Of a DNA stretch of 64,000 nt, positions 32,818 to 41,611 are shown piece after piece. How positions within the stretch are numbered: position 1 is the first letter of the stretch; each line of letters starts with the position of its first letter. Below the pieces are notes generated by a model that was not told where the DNA came from, ran no database searches, and saw only the letters and a list, made by a program, of their open reading frames with translations. Position numbers and translations under genes: made by a program. Origin of the DNA: Clostridiales bacterium UBA7568. Its GTDB lineage: Bacteria > Bacillota > Clostridia > Oscillospirales > CAG-272. Where the stretch lies: NCBI GenBank assembly GCA_002479075.1, contig DLLG01000004.1, positions 152,111 through 216,110 on the forward strand. The letters run 5' to 3'.

Positions 32818-33743
32818 TTGCCGCTCCTTTCGAGCTTGTCCCTCCCGAGCCAGCCCGTTCCGACGGAATTGTCCGACGAGAGCTCGACCGAGCCGAAAAA
32901 TACGTCGCAGAGCCGTTTCCGCAGTTCTTCCCGAATAATCGCGTTACGCATAACGCCGCCGGCGAAAAGGACGGGAAGTTCGCCCAGCTCTTTTCTTGCC
33001 GCGTCGACAGAGGCAATGAGGGATTCCGCGCAGTAGTCGAGCGCATAGCGCGCAACCTCGGATTTGCTTTTCCCGTCGCGCAAAGCCTTTATAACTTTGT
33101 TTTCCGCGCCCGAAAAATTACATTTTGCGCCGACAGCCGATATCTTCACCCGCTGCTTTCCGGCTTCGGACGCCAGCTTTTCAAGCTCTCCTCCGCAGGG
33201 GAATTTCAGCCCCATAAGCACGCCGGCGCGGTCAATGAGCTGCCCCGCGCTTATGTCCGCCGTGCCGCCGACGATCTTTACGTCGAAACCGTTTTCCTCC
33301 GAGGGAGCCGCAAGAACGAGCTCCGTCGTGCCGCCGGAAACGTGATAGCAGAGGAACGGCGAGCCGGCAATTTCGGGATTTTCGCAGGTTTTTGCCGCTG
33401 CCATTATATGTCCCGCCTGATGAGAAAAACGCAGGGCAGGGACGCCGAATGTTGCCGCAACCGACCTTGCGACAGCCTCTCCCGCAAGAAAGCACGGCAT
33501 ATACGAGCCCTCCTCGTCGCGCGGCTTGTCGCTGTATGCAACGGCGTCGATATTGCCGATCGGGGCGAGCTTTTCCATTAAAACCGGAAGATTTTTAGTA
33601 TGCAAAAAAAGAGCGCTGCTCTGCCTAAGTCCGCGCTCTCCTTCCGCCACTTCAAGTATTTGCCTTTCGTGGCGATAGCCCCCGTCCGAGACGATCGAAA
33701 CGGAGGTTGTATAGTTGCTTGTGTCTATTCCGAGAATCTTCAT
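32802..33743 (-). CDS. Kae1/TsaD-like ASKHA protein (paralogue group)
   Basis: A 313-residue ATPase-fold protein of the Kae1/TsaD superfamily. LGIDTSNYTTSVSI opens the fold, SHQAGHIMAA replaces the HxxGH metal motif (two His kept), and YHVSGGTTELV and FAGGVMRN follow. It differs from genuine TsaD (which reads HMEGH and is about 340 residues), so it is probably the clostridial paralogue found between nusB and xseA. A t6A role is possible but unproven. It overlaps nusB by four bases. Confidence 0.8.
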   Translation of the reverse strand: MKILGIDTSNYTTSVSIVSDGGYRHERQILEVAEGERGLRQSSALFLHTKNLPVLMEKLAPIGNIDAVAYSDKPRDEEGSYMPCFLAGEAVARSVAATFGVPALRFSHQAGHIMAAAKTCENPEIAGSPFLCYHVSGGTTELVLAAPSEENGFDVKIVGGTADISAGQLIDRAGVLMGLKFPCGGELEKLASEAGKQRVKISAVGAKCNFSGAENKVIKALRDGKSKSEVARYALDYCAESLIASVDAARKELGELPVLFAGGVMRNAIIREELRKRLCDVFFGSVELSSDNSVGTGWLGRDKLERSGKWNGR

Positions 33744-34144
33744 AGAGACTTTGCGACGGCGTTTACTATGCCGTTTATGAAAGCGGGAGCGTCGTCTCCG
33801 TCATAAATCTTCGCAAGCTCGACCGCCTCGTTCATCGACACCGCGGAGGGAATATCATCAAAATATTTCATCTCGCAGACGCAGAGACGGAGGATTGAGA
33901 GGGTCATCTTCGAGAGTCTTTCCGTTTTCCAGCCCTTTGCGTTCTGCTCGATTATTTTGTCTATCTCGTCAAGATTTGAGACCGCCCGAAGAAACAGGCT
34001 TTTGGAAAACTCGTCAGATGCCGTTTCGAATTCGGAGCAGGAAAGCTCGAAAAAGTCTGCGGGGTCTGCCTCTCTTGAAAATTCAAAGCCGTAAAGCGTT
34101 TTGAGCGCACATTCTCTTGCCGCGCGTCTTGATATGTTATGCAT
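33740..34144 (-). CDS. nusB: Transcription antitermination factor NusB
   Basis: A 134-residue all-helical RNA-binding protein that acts with NusE on rRNA boxA. Typical segments: RRAARECALKTLYGFEF, NAKGWKTERLSKMTLSILRLCVCEM and PSAVSMNEAVELAK. AAGGT lies eight bases before the ATG. It heads the operon under a perfect consensus promoter. Confidence 0.96.
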   Translation of the reverse strand: MHNISRRAARECALKTLYGFEFSREADPADFFELSCSEFETASDEFSKSLFLRAVSNLDEIDKIIEQNAKGWKTERLSKMTLSILRLCVCEMKYFDDIPSAVSMNEAVELAKIYDGDDAPAFINGIVNAVAKSL

Positions 34145-34182
34145 ATTGTCTTTACCTTCCGAAAAATATATTCACAGAATAA

Positions 34183-34211
34183 ATTATACCCCAACCGACG
34201 GCGGTTGTCAA
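34183..34211 (-). promoter_or_regulatory. Perfect consensus promoter of the nusB operon
   Basis: Minus strand TTGACA (34211-34206) and TATAAT (34188-34183), spacer 17, 38 bases before the nusB ATG. Confidence 0.88.
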
Positions 34212-34339
34212 TTCGGTTGGCGATTTATTTTGATATTCCGGACGGTTTTTGGCGTTTATTTGTCGAACGAGGCTTGCCGTATGAGCGAAATTCACAAAAA
34301 AACGCGATTTTTTTGTACACAGTGCGACCGCCAAATCCG

Positions 34340-34368
34340 TTGACGGGCAGTTTCTTATATGGTATAAT
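34340..34368 (+). promoter_or_regulatory. Promoter of the PfkB kinase gene
   Basis: TTGACG at 34340-34345 and TATAAT at 34363-34368, spacer 17, 35 bases before the ATG. Confidence 0.8.
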
Positions 34369-34403
34369 AATTAAATCTAAAGTCTGTTATTGTCGGTGGA
34401 TAT

Positions 34404-35333
34404 ATGAATGTTATTACGGTAACGCTGAATCCCGCGTTCGATATACATTGCGTCTGCGATGACTTTGCGGCGCAGAAAGAAAATCTTGTAAAGACGGTGA
34501 GCCGTGATGCGGGCGGGAAAGGCGTGAATACGTCGCGGGCGCTTGCAGCCGGCGGAAAAGAAAGCCGTGCAGTTGTTGCGGTCGGCAGGGAAAACGGCGA
34601 CGATTATCTGAAACAGCTCTCCGCCCGAGCCGTCGATTTCACGGCGCTTACGGTCGATGGGCGAATAAGAGAGAATATAACGATACATTCCTCAGGCGAT
34701 GCCGAAACGAGGATCAGCTTTGCGGGTTTTACGGCTGACAAAAGCCTTCTTTCCGAGGCTTTGGCGGCTATCGGAGAAACGGACGCGAATACCGTCGTCT
34801 GTTTTGCGGGCAAAAATCCGCAGGGAATCGATATTTCGGATATAAAGGCTTTTATAAGGAAGGTAAAAGCGACGGGAGCGCACGTCAGCCTTGATTCGAG
34901 CTCGTTTGAGATCGGCGACGTTACAGATGTCGGCGCGTGGCTGATAAAGCCGAACGAGGAGGAGGTCGCCCGCTATGCGAAAGTGTCCGCGGGAGACACG
35001 GAGGGGCTGATTGATTTTGCCCTGAAAACTCACAGAAGCGGTACGGAAAACGTTATGATAAGCCTTGGAGGAAGGGGAGCGTTGCTCGCCTGCGACGAGG
35101 GAGTATTCAAAGCGGAGCCGCCGAAAATAGACCCTGTATCGACAGTCGGCGCGGGAGACAGCGCGATTGCGGGCTTCATTGCTGCTTTTTCCGATGGAAA
35201 GAGCAAGGAAGAATGTCTTAAATATGCCGTTGCATACGGGACGGCGGCGTGTCTGACGTCCGGTACGAATCCGCCCCTCTCGGAGGACATAGAAAAAGTG
35301 CTTGCCGAGGTTAAAACAGAGAAATTAAAATGA
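34404..35333 (+). CDS. 1-phosphofructokinase-type PfkB family sugar kinase
   Basis: A 309-residue ribokinase-fold kinase. The start MNVITVTLNPAFDIHCVC and GGKGVNTSRAL are signatures of the FruK/LacC subgroup, and the C-terminal anion-hole motif is STVGAGDSAIAGFIAA. Substrates are fructose-1-phosphate, tagatose-6-phosphate or similar. No PTS or repressor gene is adjacent, so the sugar is unknown. It has its own good promoter; the ribosome site is weak (GTCGGTGG). The lipoprotein gene follows by 61 bases. Confidence 0.9.
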   Translation: MNVITVTLNPAFDIHCVCDDFAAQKENLVKTVSRDAGGKGVNTSRALAAGGKESRAVVAVGRENGDDYLKQLSARAVDFTALTVDGRIRENITIHSSGDAETRISFAGFTADKSLLSEALAAIGETDANTVVCFAGKNPQGIDISDIKAFIRKVKATGAHVSLDSSSFEIGDVTDVGAWLIKPNEEEVARYAKVSAGDTEGLIDFALKTHRSGTENVMISLGGRGALLACDEGVFKAEPPKIDPVSTVGAGDSAIAGFIAAFSDGKSKEECLKYAVAYGTAACLTSGTNPPLSEDIEKVLAEVKTEKLK

Positions 35334-35394
35334 TTTTAATGCGTCCGGAGAGGCGCTTTGAAATACAAAACAAAAACACAGGAGGAATTTCCAG

Positions 35395-37656
35395 ATGAAA
35401 AAATTATTCGCATTGATCCTTGCGGTCACAATGCTTGCCGCAGTTCTTTGCGCTTGCGGACCCAATACCCCCGCTGTTACGACAACGGGCGGCACCGGCA
35501 CAGAGGGTACAGGCACGCAGGGCGGCTCGGATCCGGCGACGACAACCGGTCAGGGCGGTACGACGTCCTCTGACCCGAGCGTCAAGACCGACAAGTTCGA
35601 TGCAAGCAACATAGTCCTTTCGTTCGCCGCGCTTTCGGACGTACATTGTGAGAATGGTAAGGCTATGCCGACAAACAAATTTTACAGCGCGCTCAACCAG
35701 CTCAAGGATTACGCGATAAAATCCGGCGACAAGGACGGTATTGACGCCGTTATGATCGCGGGCGACCTTACTCAGTCCGGTCAGGTCAGCGAGGCGAAAG
35801 CCGTCAAGGATACTTACCAGCGCGTGTTCGACGAGAAGGAAGTACCGCTTCTTTTCACGACGGGCAACCACGAGGAGCTTTACGGCGGTAAGCTGCTTAT
35901 GAGCGATTTTCTCAATATATACGGCAAATCGTTCTTTGAAAAGGATCTTACGGAATATGCAACGGACTTCCAGAATGGCAGCCGTCTCTGCAAGGTCGGC
36001 GATTACTATTTCGTATTTATCAATCCTGACAGCAACGGAAAATATTATAAAATAAACGGAGTTGCGACTCCTTATGCCGCAGCAACGAAGGAATGGCTTG
36101 ACAATACTCTCAAAATGCTTACTGAAAACGATCCCGGAAAGGCTGTCTTCGTTTTCACTCACCCGATGATATACGATACGGTATACGGAAGCGATCTTTA
36201 TACTGCCGATAACCTTATGTGGTATACAACGGATCTTACGAGCATCCTTTCCAAGTATCCGCAGGTTGTCACTTTCAGCGGTCACCTTCATTTCCCGATC
36301 AATGACCCGAGAAGCATAATGCAGACAGACTTTACGTCTCTCGGCTGCGGCTCTGTCCGTTATATGGCTATTGAGGCTGGCAAATATCAGGATATGTCTT
36401 CTGCAACTGTTATGAGAGACTGCGAAGAATTCTCCCAGGGTTATCTTGTTCAGGTTGACGGAAACGGCAACGTAAGATTTACCCGTATGGACTTTTATAA
36501 CGAAACAACGATCGGCGAGGCTTGGGAGATAAGCGCTCCGAAGGCTGACAAGTCTCATCTCCTCGCTTATCCGAAGAATCGCTCCGAAAAGAATGCAGCT
36601 CCCGTTCTCTCCGACGACGCTATCAGCATCGAATTTGGCACAGCCGGCAAGACGAGCGTAAGCACAACTGTAAAATTCAAAGCCGCAACGGATGACGAAA
36701 TGGTTCATCACTATGTTCTCACGGCGAAGAGGGTCGGCGCGACAAAGATCAACGAATATAAAATCCTTGCCGACTTCTACCGTCACGGCACGGCAGAAGA
36801 GATGAAGAAGGTCTGGGAATGCAGCATTAGCAATCTTACGATAGGTAATGAATATGAAGTGACGCTTGTTGCTGTTGACTCCTGGGGCGCAGAAAGCAAC
36901 AAGATAACAAAGGTATTCACGGCTGAATCCGGCAAACCCGCTGAAACAAGCGAGACCGGAATTTATGCGGATTTTGACTTCGACGGAGAAATAAAGGACA
37001 CGAAGGGCAATATCACAATAAAGAACAACGGAGCAGAGATCGGTAAGTGCGAAGTGTCTCACGCGGGCAAGAAGTATACGGTAAACGCACTTCACGCAAC
37101 TTCCGGCAAATATGTAATCTGCAATTTCAAATCTCTTGCAAGCGCATCGGATATGAGAAAATTCGCAGAGGGTAACTTCTCCGTTGAGGCGTTCTATGTT
37201 GCAAAGTCGTCGACGGGCAAGGTTCAGGGTATCGTCTGCGGCACGCAGGCAGGCGGCTGGGGACTTGCAGAGCAGGCAGACGGTAAGCCCTACTTCATCA
37301 CCGGAGGATCGGGCGGTCTGAGCGGTTACAACCCGAGCGTTGTTGCAGGTGAAGCAGCTTCGAAAACGGAGCTTACGCACGTTGTTGCGACTTATGACTT
37401 TGCAGAGAAAAAGAGCTATATTTATATAAACGGTATGCTTTCGGCTTCCGCTCCCATAAATGAGGACTTCAAGACAGGCGCGGGCAGCACGTTCAATTAT
37501 TTCTGCTTCGGCGACGATATAACCACAGCGCTCACGGGCGGCGATTTCCCCGCAGGCGATATGATTATTGCGGACGCAAAAATCTATACAGGTGCACTTA
37601 CGGCTCAACAAGCTGCAAAGGCTTATGCGGATGCAGTTGCATCTCTTTCAAAATAA
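35395..37656 (+). CDS. Secreted lipoprotein: metallophosphoesterase plus LamG-like domain
   Basis: A 753-residue exported protein. Residues 1-21 form a lipoprotein signal (LAAVLCACG), followed by a Thr/Gly-rich linker (24-65). The calcineurin-like metallophosphoesterase domain (about 70-370) has all motifs: SDVHCEN, IAGDLTQSG, TGNHEEL, FTHPM and FSGHLHF. A fibronectin-like stretch (about 390-515) and a LamG/concanavalin-like domain (about 525-750) follow, the latter with THVVATYDFAEKKSYIYING. It probably acts on extracellular phosphoesters or nucleotides at the cell surface. AGGAGG precedes the ATG, and a strong terminator follows. Confidence 0.88.
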   Translation: MKKLFALILAVTMLAAVLCACGPNTPAVTTTGGTGTEGTGTQGGSDPATTTGQGGTTSSDPSVKTDKFDASNIVLSFAALSDVHCENGKAMPTNKFYSALNQLKDYAIKSGDKDGIDAVMIAGDLTQSGQVSEAKAVKDTYQRVFDEKEVPLLFTTGNHEELYGGKLLMSDFLNIYGKSFFEKDLTEYATDFQNGSRLCKVGDYYFVFINPDSNGKYYKINGVATPYAAATKEWLDNTLKMLTENDPGKAVFVFTHPMIYDTVYGSDLYTADNLMWYTTDLTSILSKYPQVVTFSGHLHFPINDPRSIMQTDFTSLGCGSVRYMAIEAGKYQDMSSATVMRDCEEFSQGYLVQVDGNGNVRFTRMDFYNETTIGEAWEISAPKADKSHLLAYPKNRSEKNAAPVLSDDAISIEFGTAGKTSVSTTVKFKAATDDEMVHHYVLTAKRVGATKINEYKILADFYRHGTAEEMKKVWECSISNLTIGNEYEVTLVAVDSWGAESNKITKVFTAESGKPAETSETGIYADFDFDGEIKDTKGNITIKNNGAEIGKCEVSHAGKKYTVNALHATSGKYVICNFKSLASASDMRKFAEGNFSVEAFYVAKSSTGKVQGIVCGTQAGGWGLAEQADGKPYFITGGSGGLSGYNPSVVAGEAASKTELTHVVATYDFAEKKSYIYINGMLSASAPINEDFKTGAGSTFNYFCFGDDITTALTGGDFPAGDMIIADAKIYTGALTAQQAAKAYADAVASLSK

Positions 37657-37663
37657 AATAATA

Positions 37664-37696
37664 AAACAGCGCAGGGCAATCGCCTTGCGCTGTTTT
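37664..37696 (+). terminator. Terminator after the lipoprotein gene
   Basis: AAACAGCGCA (37664-37673) pairs with TGCGCTGTTT with an inner GGC/GCC pair, then a T run. The minus strand also has A/T flanks and could serve the convergent gene. Confidence 0.92.
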
Positions 37697-37697
37697 T

Positions 37698-38153
37698 TCA
37701 TTCCTGCTCCTCAAAGCTCCAGAGTGCTTCACCCGTTACTTCGTTGAAGAATACTCCGAGCTCAACGTATGACAGCTTGCCGAATTCAAAATTGAACCAG
37801 GCGGCAATGTCGTCAAAGAAGACGGTTTCCTCCGTCGGACCGTCGTTTTCCGTAAACCTGTTGCACCCGGCGGATTTGACCAGCTTCATAACTTCGTCTT
37901 TTTCACGCAGGAAAACCTTTTTCCCGAATACTGTCATCTCCGGGGAAAAGCATTGAATAAGCGTCACGCGCATATCCCGCTCCCGCTCAAACCAGACCAT
38001 AAGCATATCCTTGTTGTAAATATAGGTCTGCCCGTATATTTCATCGTCCTCGCAGACGTTTATCTTGTCCGGCATACCGAGGGCGCTTACAACGTCCTTC
38101 GGCGTCATACCGAAAAGAATTCCGCAAGTACCGACCCCGAACTCAAGTCTCAT
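37698..38153 (-). CDS. Hypothetical protein
   Basis: A 151-residue soluble protein that I do not recognise. It begins MRLEFGVGTCGILFGMTPKDVVSALG, and the MTPKDVVSALGMPDK part resembles the start of small BamE/SmpA-like or SH3-type folds; the rest is mixed alpha/beta with TVFGKKVFLREKDEV. No signal peptide or membrane helix is seen. AAAGGTG is eight bases before the ATG. It ends just before the convergent terminator and lies 17 bases downstream of the PPTase-like gene start region, on the same strand, so the two may be co-transcribed. Confidence 0.65.
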   Translation of the reverse strand: MRLEFGVGTCGILFGMTPKDVVSALGMPDKINVCEDDEIYGQTYIYNKDMLMVWFERERDMRVTLIQCFSPEMTVFGKKVFLREKDEVMKLVKSAGCNRFTENDGPTEETVFFDDIAAWFNFEFGKLSYVELGVFFNEVTGEALWSFEEQE

Positions 38154-38169
38154 AAATATGTCACCTTTT

Positions 38170-38832
38170 TCAGAGAGTTATTTTTTCGATTGAATATTCC
38201 GCTTCTTTTTCCGTGCAGACGGCGCCGCGACATTTATAAACGTCGCGGATCTCCGTGAAAAACACGTTTTCTTTGATCTTTCCGTCAACTTTTATCTTCG
38301 GCGTTCCGGAAGGAAAGACCATCGCAAGCGGCGCAAGACCGCGGTCAAAGCCTTTTCCTGTCATTTTGACGTAGCTCTCGCGGAGCGTCCAAAGACGGCA
38401 GAACGCCTCTGCTGGCGACGGGCTGAGACTGATTGCGTCGCGCTCAAGCGGGGTGAAAAACCTGTCCGCTATGTGCATAACCGTCTGCGCCTCGGCGATT
38501 TCTTCAAGGTCGGCGCCGACCTCGGTGTCGGAAACGGCACAGAGGACGTATTTTCCCGTGTGCGAAACGCTGAAAAACACGCCGTCGCGGTTTGAAACGT
38601 ATGGCTTGCCCATCTCCGCAACCTTTATTTCATAATCAAAATCGCCGAAAACCTTTTTCAGCGCGACGGGTACGATCAGCCCGGAGCCGAGAAGAAGCGC
38701 CTTCGTTTCGGGGCGCTTTGCGCGGTCGATGCGGGTTTGCCGCTCGGCAGATACCTCCGCTTTCCTTTCGGCGAGGGCGTTTTCATCATAATAAGCGGAG
38801 ACGTCCGCATAAAAAACCTTTACAAAACTCAT
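38170..38832 (-). CDS. Sfp-type 4'-phosphopantetheinyl transferase
   Basis: A 220-residue enzyme that attaches phosphopantetheine to carrier proteins. The signature motifs are VGADLEEI near residue 117 (metal-binding Asp/Glu) and WTLRESYVKMTGKGF near 155, with FFSVSHTGKYVLCAVSD before them. Its length fits the Sfp type rather than AcpS. No carrier protein or synthase gene is in this window. The start was set at MSFVKVFYAD; upstream in-frame codons look non-coding, and the ribosome site (GAAAGAT) is weak. Confidence 0.9.
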   Translation of the reverse strand: MSFVKVFYADVSAYYDENALAERKAEVSAERQTRIDRAKRPETKALLLGSGLIVPVALKKVFGDFDYEIKVAEMGKPYVSNRDGVFFSVSHTGKYVLCAVSDTEVGADLEEIAEAQTVMHIADRFFTPLERDAISLSPSPAEAFCRLWTLRESYVKMTGKGFDRGLAPLAMVFPSGTPKIKVDGKIKENVFFTEIRDVYKCRGAVCTEKEAEYSIEKITL

Positions 38833-38969
38833 TTTTATCTTTCGACACGCAAAAAAGCGCGCTGTCCTCCGTCCGTTCTTTTTCTGCGGCTTGCGCCGCC
38901 TATTGATACACAAAAGATATTTTAACACAGTAAATATATAAAGTCAACGCAAAAAAATGCGGAAAAGTA

Positions 38970-38998
38970 TAGACAAATGTCTTAAATACTGATAAAAT
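38970..38998 (+). promoter_or_regulatory. Likely promoter of the HAD-SDR pair
   Basis: TAGACA at 38970-38975 and TAAAAT at 38993-38998, spacer 17. Both boxes have one mismatch. Confidence 0.5.
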
Positions 38999-39031
38999 CA
39001 TAAAAGCGACTGTCGCAGGAGGAATAAATCA

Positions 39032-39685
39032 ATGATAAAGGCTGTCATTTTCGATCTGGACGGTACCCTTGCGTTCACTCTCCCTGATCTTACGGAGGGG
39101 ATGAATCGGGCAAGAGCCTGCTATGGTCTTCCCCCCGTGACGGAGGAGTTCATTCTTTCGTTTATAAACGGAACAACGGATCAGTTCATTCATAATTCGT
39201 TCCCCGCAGGGCAGAGCGAAGAATATTATGCAAAAGCAAAGCAGACATACCTTGCGCAATACGGAACGTGCTATCTGCACAATACAACGGCATATGACGG
39301 AATGGCGGAGCTGCTCGCGGCTCTCCGTGCGGACGGGCTGCCTCTTGCCGTGTTTACAAACAAGGATAACGACCACGCAAACGACATCGTCAAAAAGCTG
39401 TACGGCGGCGAGATTTTTGAAGAAATTCTCGGAACGGGCAGATTTCCCGGCAAGCCGAGTCCGGAGGGCGCACTGTATCTTGCGGAAAAATACGGAGTAA
39501 GCCCGTCTGAATGCGCTTTCGTCGGGGATTCTGACGTCGATATGAAAACGGCAAAGAACGCCGGAATGGTTGCCGTCGGCGTAACCTGGGGATACAGGGA
39601 AAAAGAGATACTCAAAGAGGCGGGGGCAGACTTTATTGCCGATAAGCCCTCCGTGGTCTATGATATAATAAACAAAATCAAATGA
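39032..39685 (+). CDS. HAD phosphatase, phosphoglycolate phosphatase-like
   Basis: A 217-residue HAD hydrolase with a helical cap. Motif I is VIFDLDGTLAFTLPDL, motif II VFTNKDN, motif III KPSPEGA and motif IV FVGDSDVDMKTAKNAG. The family cleaves phosphate from 2-phosphoglycolate or sugar phosphates; the substrate cannot be chosen from sequence. AGGAGG lies before the ATG. It is followed by the SDR gene 19 bases on, so both may work in one sugar-acid route. Confidence 0.9.
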   Translation: MIKAVIFDLDGTLAFTLPDLTEGMNRARACYGLPPVTEEFILSFINGTTDQFIHNSFPAGQSEEYYAKAKQTYLAQYGTCYLHNTTAYDGMAELLAALRADGLPLAVFTNKDNDHANDIVKKLYGGEIFEEILGTGRFPGKPSPEGALYLAEKYGVSPSECAFVGDSDVDMKTAKNAGMVAVGVTWGYREKEILKEAGADFIADKPSVVYDIINKIK

Positions 39686-39704
39686 GATAAAGGAGAAATT
39701 GAAT

Positions 39705-40562
39705 ATGGTTAAACTTCCTTTCAAAATTGACCTTTCGGGAAAGGTTGCGGTTGTGACGGGCGGCGGCGGCGTGCTTTGTTCCGGATTTGCGGAAGCGCTT
39801 GCAGCCTGCGGCGCAAAGGTTGCCGTTTGCGATCTTCGTCTTGAACCCGCACAGGCAGTTGCCGACAGAATAAACGCAGACGGCGGCAAGGCTATCGCCG
39901 TTGAAGCAAACGTGCTTGACAAGGAGAGCCTCCTTGCGGCAAGAGAAAAGATAAATTCGGAGCTCGGAACCTGCGACATTCTTCTCAACGGCGCGGGCGG
40001 CAACAACCCAAAAGGCACGACGACAAAAGAATATCTCTTCCCGGAGGACATCGACGGCGGAGAAGACCTTGTTACTTTCTTTGACCTCGATCCCAAGGGC
40101 GTTGAATTCGTTTTCAATCTCAATTTTCTCGGAACGCTTCTTCCAACGCAGGTCTTTGCACGCGATATGGCGAAAAAGACGGGCTCTGTCATCCTCAATG
40201 TTTCTTCAATGAACAGCTTCCGCCCGCTGACGAAAATCCCCGCATATTCCGGCGCAAAGGCGGCTGTATCGAACTTCACGCAGTGGCTTGCCGTACATTT
40301 TTCGAAGGTCGGCATAAGAGTCAACGCAATTGCCCCCGGATTCTTTGTCACAAATCAGAACCGCGCTATGCTTATGAATGCAGACGGGTCTCTGACTCCG
40401 AGAAGCGAGAAGATTCTGGCGCATACGCCTATGGGCAGATTCGGCGAGGTTGACGACCTGACAGGAACTCTCCTCTGGCTCTGCGATAACGGCGCATCCG
40501 GCTTTGTAAACGGCGTAGTCGTTCCGATCGACGGCGGATTTGCCGCTTATTCGGGAGTATAA
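39705..40562 (+). CDS. SDR oxidoreductase, D-mannonate oxidoreductase-like
   Basis: A 285-residue Rossmann-fold dehydrogenase. Cofactor motif VVTGGGGVLCSGFAEAL near residue 17, catalytic set N-S-Y-K visible in LNVSSMNSF and AYSGAKAAV. The GAGGNNPKGTT segment and the long insert (EDIDGGEDLVTFFDL) are typical of the fructuronate/mannonate reductase group (YjmF/UxuB of Bacillus), so a uronate pathway role is likely. ATG 39705 is chosen over TTG 39699, because AAAGGAG is too close to the latter. Confidence 0.88.
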   Translation: MVKLPFKIDLSGKVAVVTGGGGVLCSGFAEALAACGAKVAVCDLRLEPAQAVADRINADGGKAIAVEANVLDKESLLAAREKINSELGTCDILLNGAGGNNPKGTTTKEYLFPEDIDGGEDLVTFFDLDPKGVEFVFNLNFLGTLLPTQVFARDMAKKTGSVILNVSSMNSFRPLTKIPAYSGAKAAVSNFTQWLAVHFSKVGIRVNAIAPGFFVTNQNRAMLMNADGSLTPRSEKILAHTPMGRFGEVDDLTGTLLWLCDNGASGFVNGVVVPIDGGFAAYSGV

Positions 40563-40605
40563 AAACAATAAAACAAGCCCGACGGGAAAATGCGGGCATC
40601 ACGGT

Positions 40606-40639
40606 TAACAGGAACAGCGGTATGACCTGCTGTTCCTGT
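40606..40639 (+). terminator. Long hairpin after the SDR gene
   Basis: AACAGGAACAGC 40606-40617 pairs with GCTGTTCCTGTT 40628-40639 (12 bp perfect), followed by CTTGTG. A smaller GCCCG/CGGGC hairpin precedes it near 40576-40595. Confidence 0.7.
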
Positions 40640-40709
40640 TCTTGTGTCATTTGATTTCGTGTGATAAGATAGAAACCGATCGATAAATTTGAACTTGCGG
40701 GTGGCTTAA

Positions 40710-41501
40710 ATGGTAGGAATATATGATTGTTTTGGATATGGTGTGGGTTATGATGTATCTTTTGAAGAAAGATACAAATTAATAAAAAATGCCGGTTTCG
40801 ACTGTGTAATGTTATGGTGGAGTGACAAATTTGGTAGAGGCAATGGATATCAAGAAGATGTTCATTTGGCAAGAAATGCAGGACTTTATATAGAAAACAT
40901 TCACGCTCCGGTGCATAAACAAAACTGTTTGTCAATAGATAATCCGGACGGAGATAGCGCTTTTCAAACTTATTGTCAGTGCGTAATGGATTGTTATAAA
41001 TACAATATACCAACAATGGTTATTCATTTACCTGATGACGAGCATATCATAAATAATTTAGGTATTAAAAGATTAGAAAATATTATTAGCTTGGCTGAAG
41101 ACAGGAACATTCAAGTTGCGTTTGAAAATCTGAATAATATTTGTAATTTGGACATAGTGCTGAGTATGTTTGAATCTAAAAATGTAGGATACTGTTATGA
41201 CAGTTGTCATCATATAAATTATGCGCCTGACGATGACTTGATAAAACGATATGGAAATCGGTTAATGGCATTACATTTGCAGGATAATGGAGGAAAGCAC
41301 AATCAACATCAGCTGCCATTTGACGGAAGTATAGAGTGGGTACAGGTTATGAAAAAGATAGCTCATAGCGGCTATCAAGGTGCTACAACTTTGGAACCTA
41401 TGAATTGGGACTATGAGCATCTATCGATTCAACAATTTTTAGATTTGGCATATCAACGAGCAAAGAAACTTGATGAATTAAGAACAACAGAATTTGTCTA
41501 A
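40710..41501 (+). CDS. Sugar phosphate isomerase/epimerase-like TIM barrel (acquired)
   Basis: A 263-residue protein of the xylose isomerase-like/AP endonuclease 2 superfamily. Metal-site patterns include IENIHAPVHKQN near residue 71, MVIHLPDDEH near 107, VAFENLNN near 138, CYDSCHHINYAPDD near 167, LHLQDNGGKHNQHQLPFDG and TLEPMNWD. The specific substrate is unknown. The gene is clearly more AT-rich than its neighbours, with codons such as ATA, AAT and AAA favoured, so it looks transferred. The ribosome site GGGTGG is fair. It is followed by a mobile-repeat region. Confidence 0.82.
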   Translation: MVGIYDCFGYGVGYDVSFEERYKLIKNAGFDCVMLWWSDKFGRGNGYQEDVHLARNAGLYIENIHAPVHKQNCLSIDNPDGDSAFQTYCQCVMDCYKYNIPTMVIHLPDDEHIINNLGIKRLENIISLAEDRNIQVAFENLNNICNLDIVLSMFESKNVGYCYDSCHHINYAPDDDLIKRYGNRLMALHLQDNGGKHNQHQLPFDGSIEWVQVMKKIAHSGYQGATTLEPMNWDYEHLSIQQFLDLAYQRAKKLDELRTTEFV

Positions 41502-41551
41502 CTGATTTAAGGGCGCATTTCTATACACCTTTTGGTATATCGTGTGAGCGT

Positions 41552-41606
41552 CCCTTGCCGCCTCCCTTTGGGAGAGGTGACCGGGCGCAGCAAGGACGGA
41601 GAGGGT
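41552..41606. repeat. Left arm of a 55-bp imperfect inverted repeat
   Basis: CCCTTG..CCTCCCTTTGGGAGAGGTGACC..GAGAGGGT pattern (cited in parts: CCCTTG, CTCCCTTTGGGAG, GAGAGGGT) recurs in reverse complement at 41794-41844. Its own centre CTCCC-TTT-GGGAG folds. The pair flanks the DUF559 relic. Confidence 0.75.
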
Positions 41607-41611
41607 AAGCA

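Noticed and set aside
35404..37611. A 735-codon open frame on the strand opposite the lipoprotein gene
   Set aside because: It mirrors a confirmed metallophosphoesterase gene; it has no domain and owes its length to codon bias of the sense gene.
39029..40351. A 440-codon minus-strand frame across the HAD and SDR genes
   Set aside because: It spans two well-supported genes and their gap in the other frame, and shows no family features.
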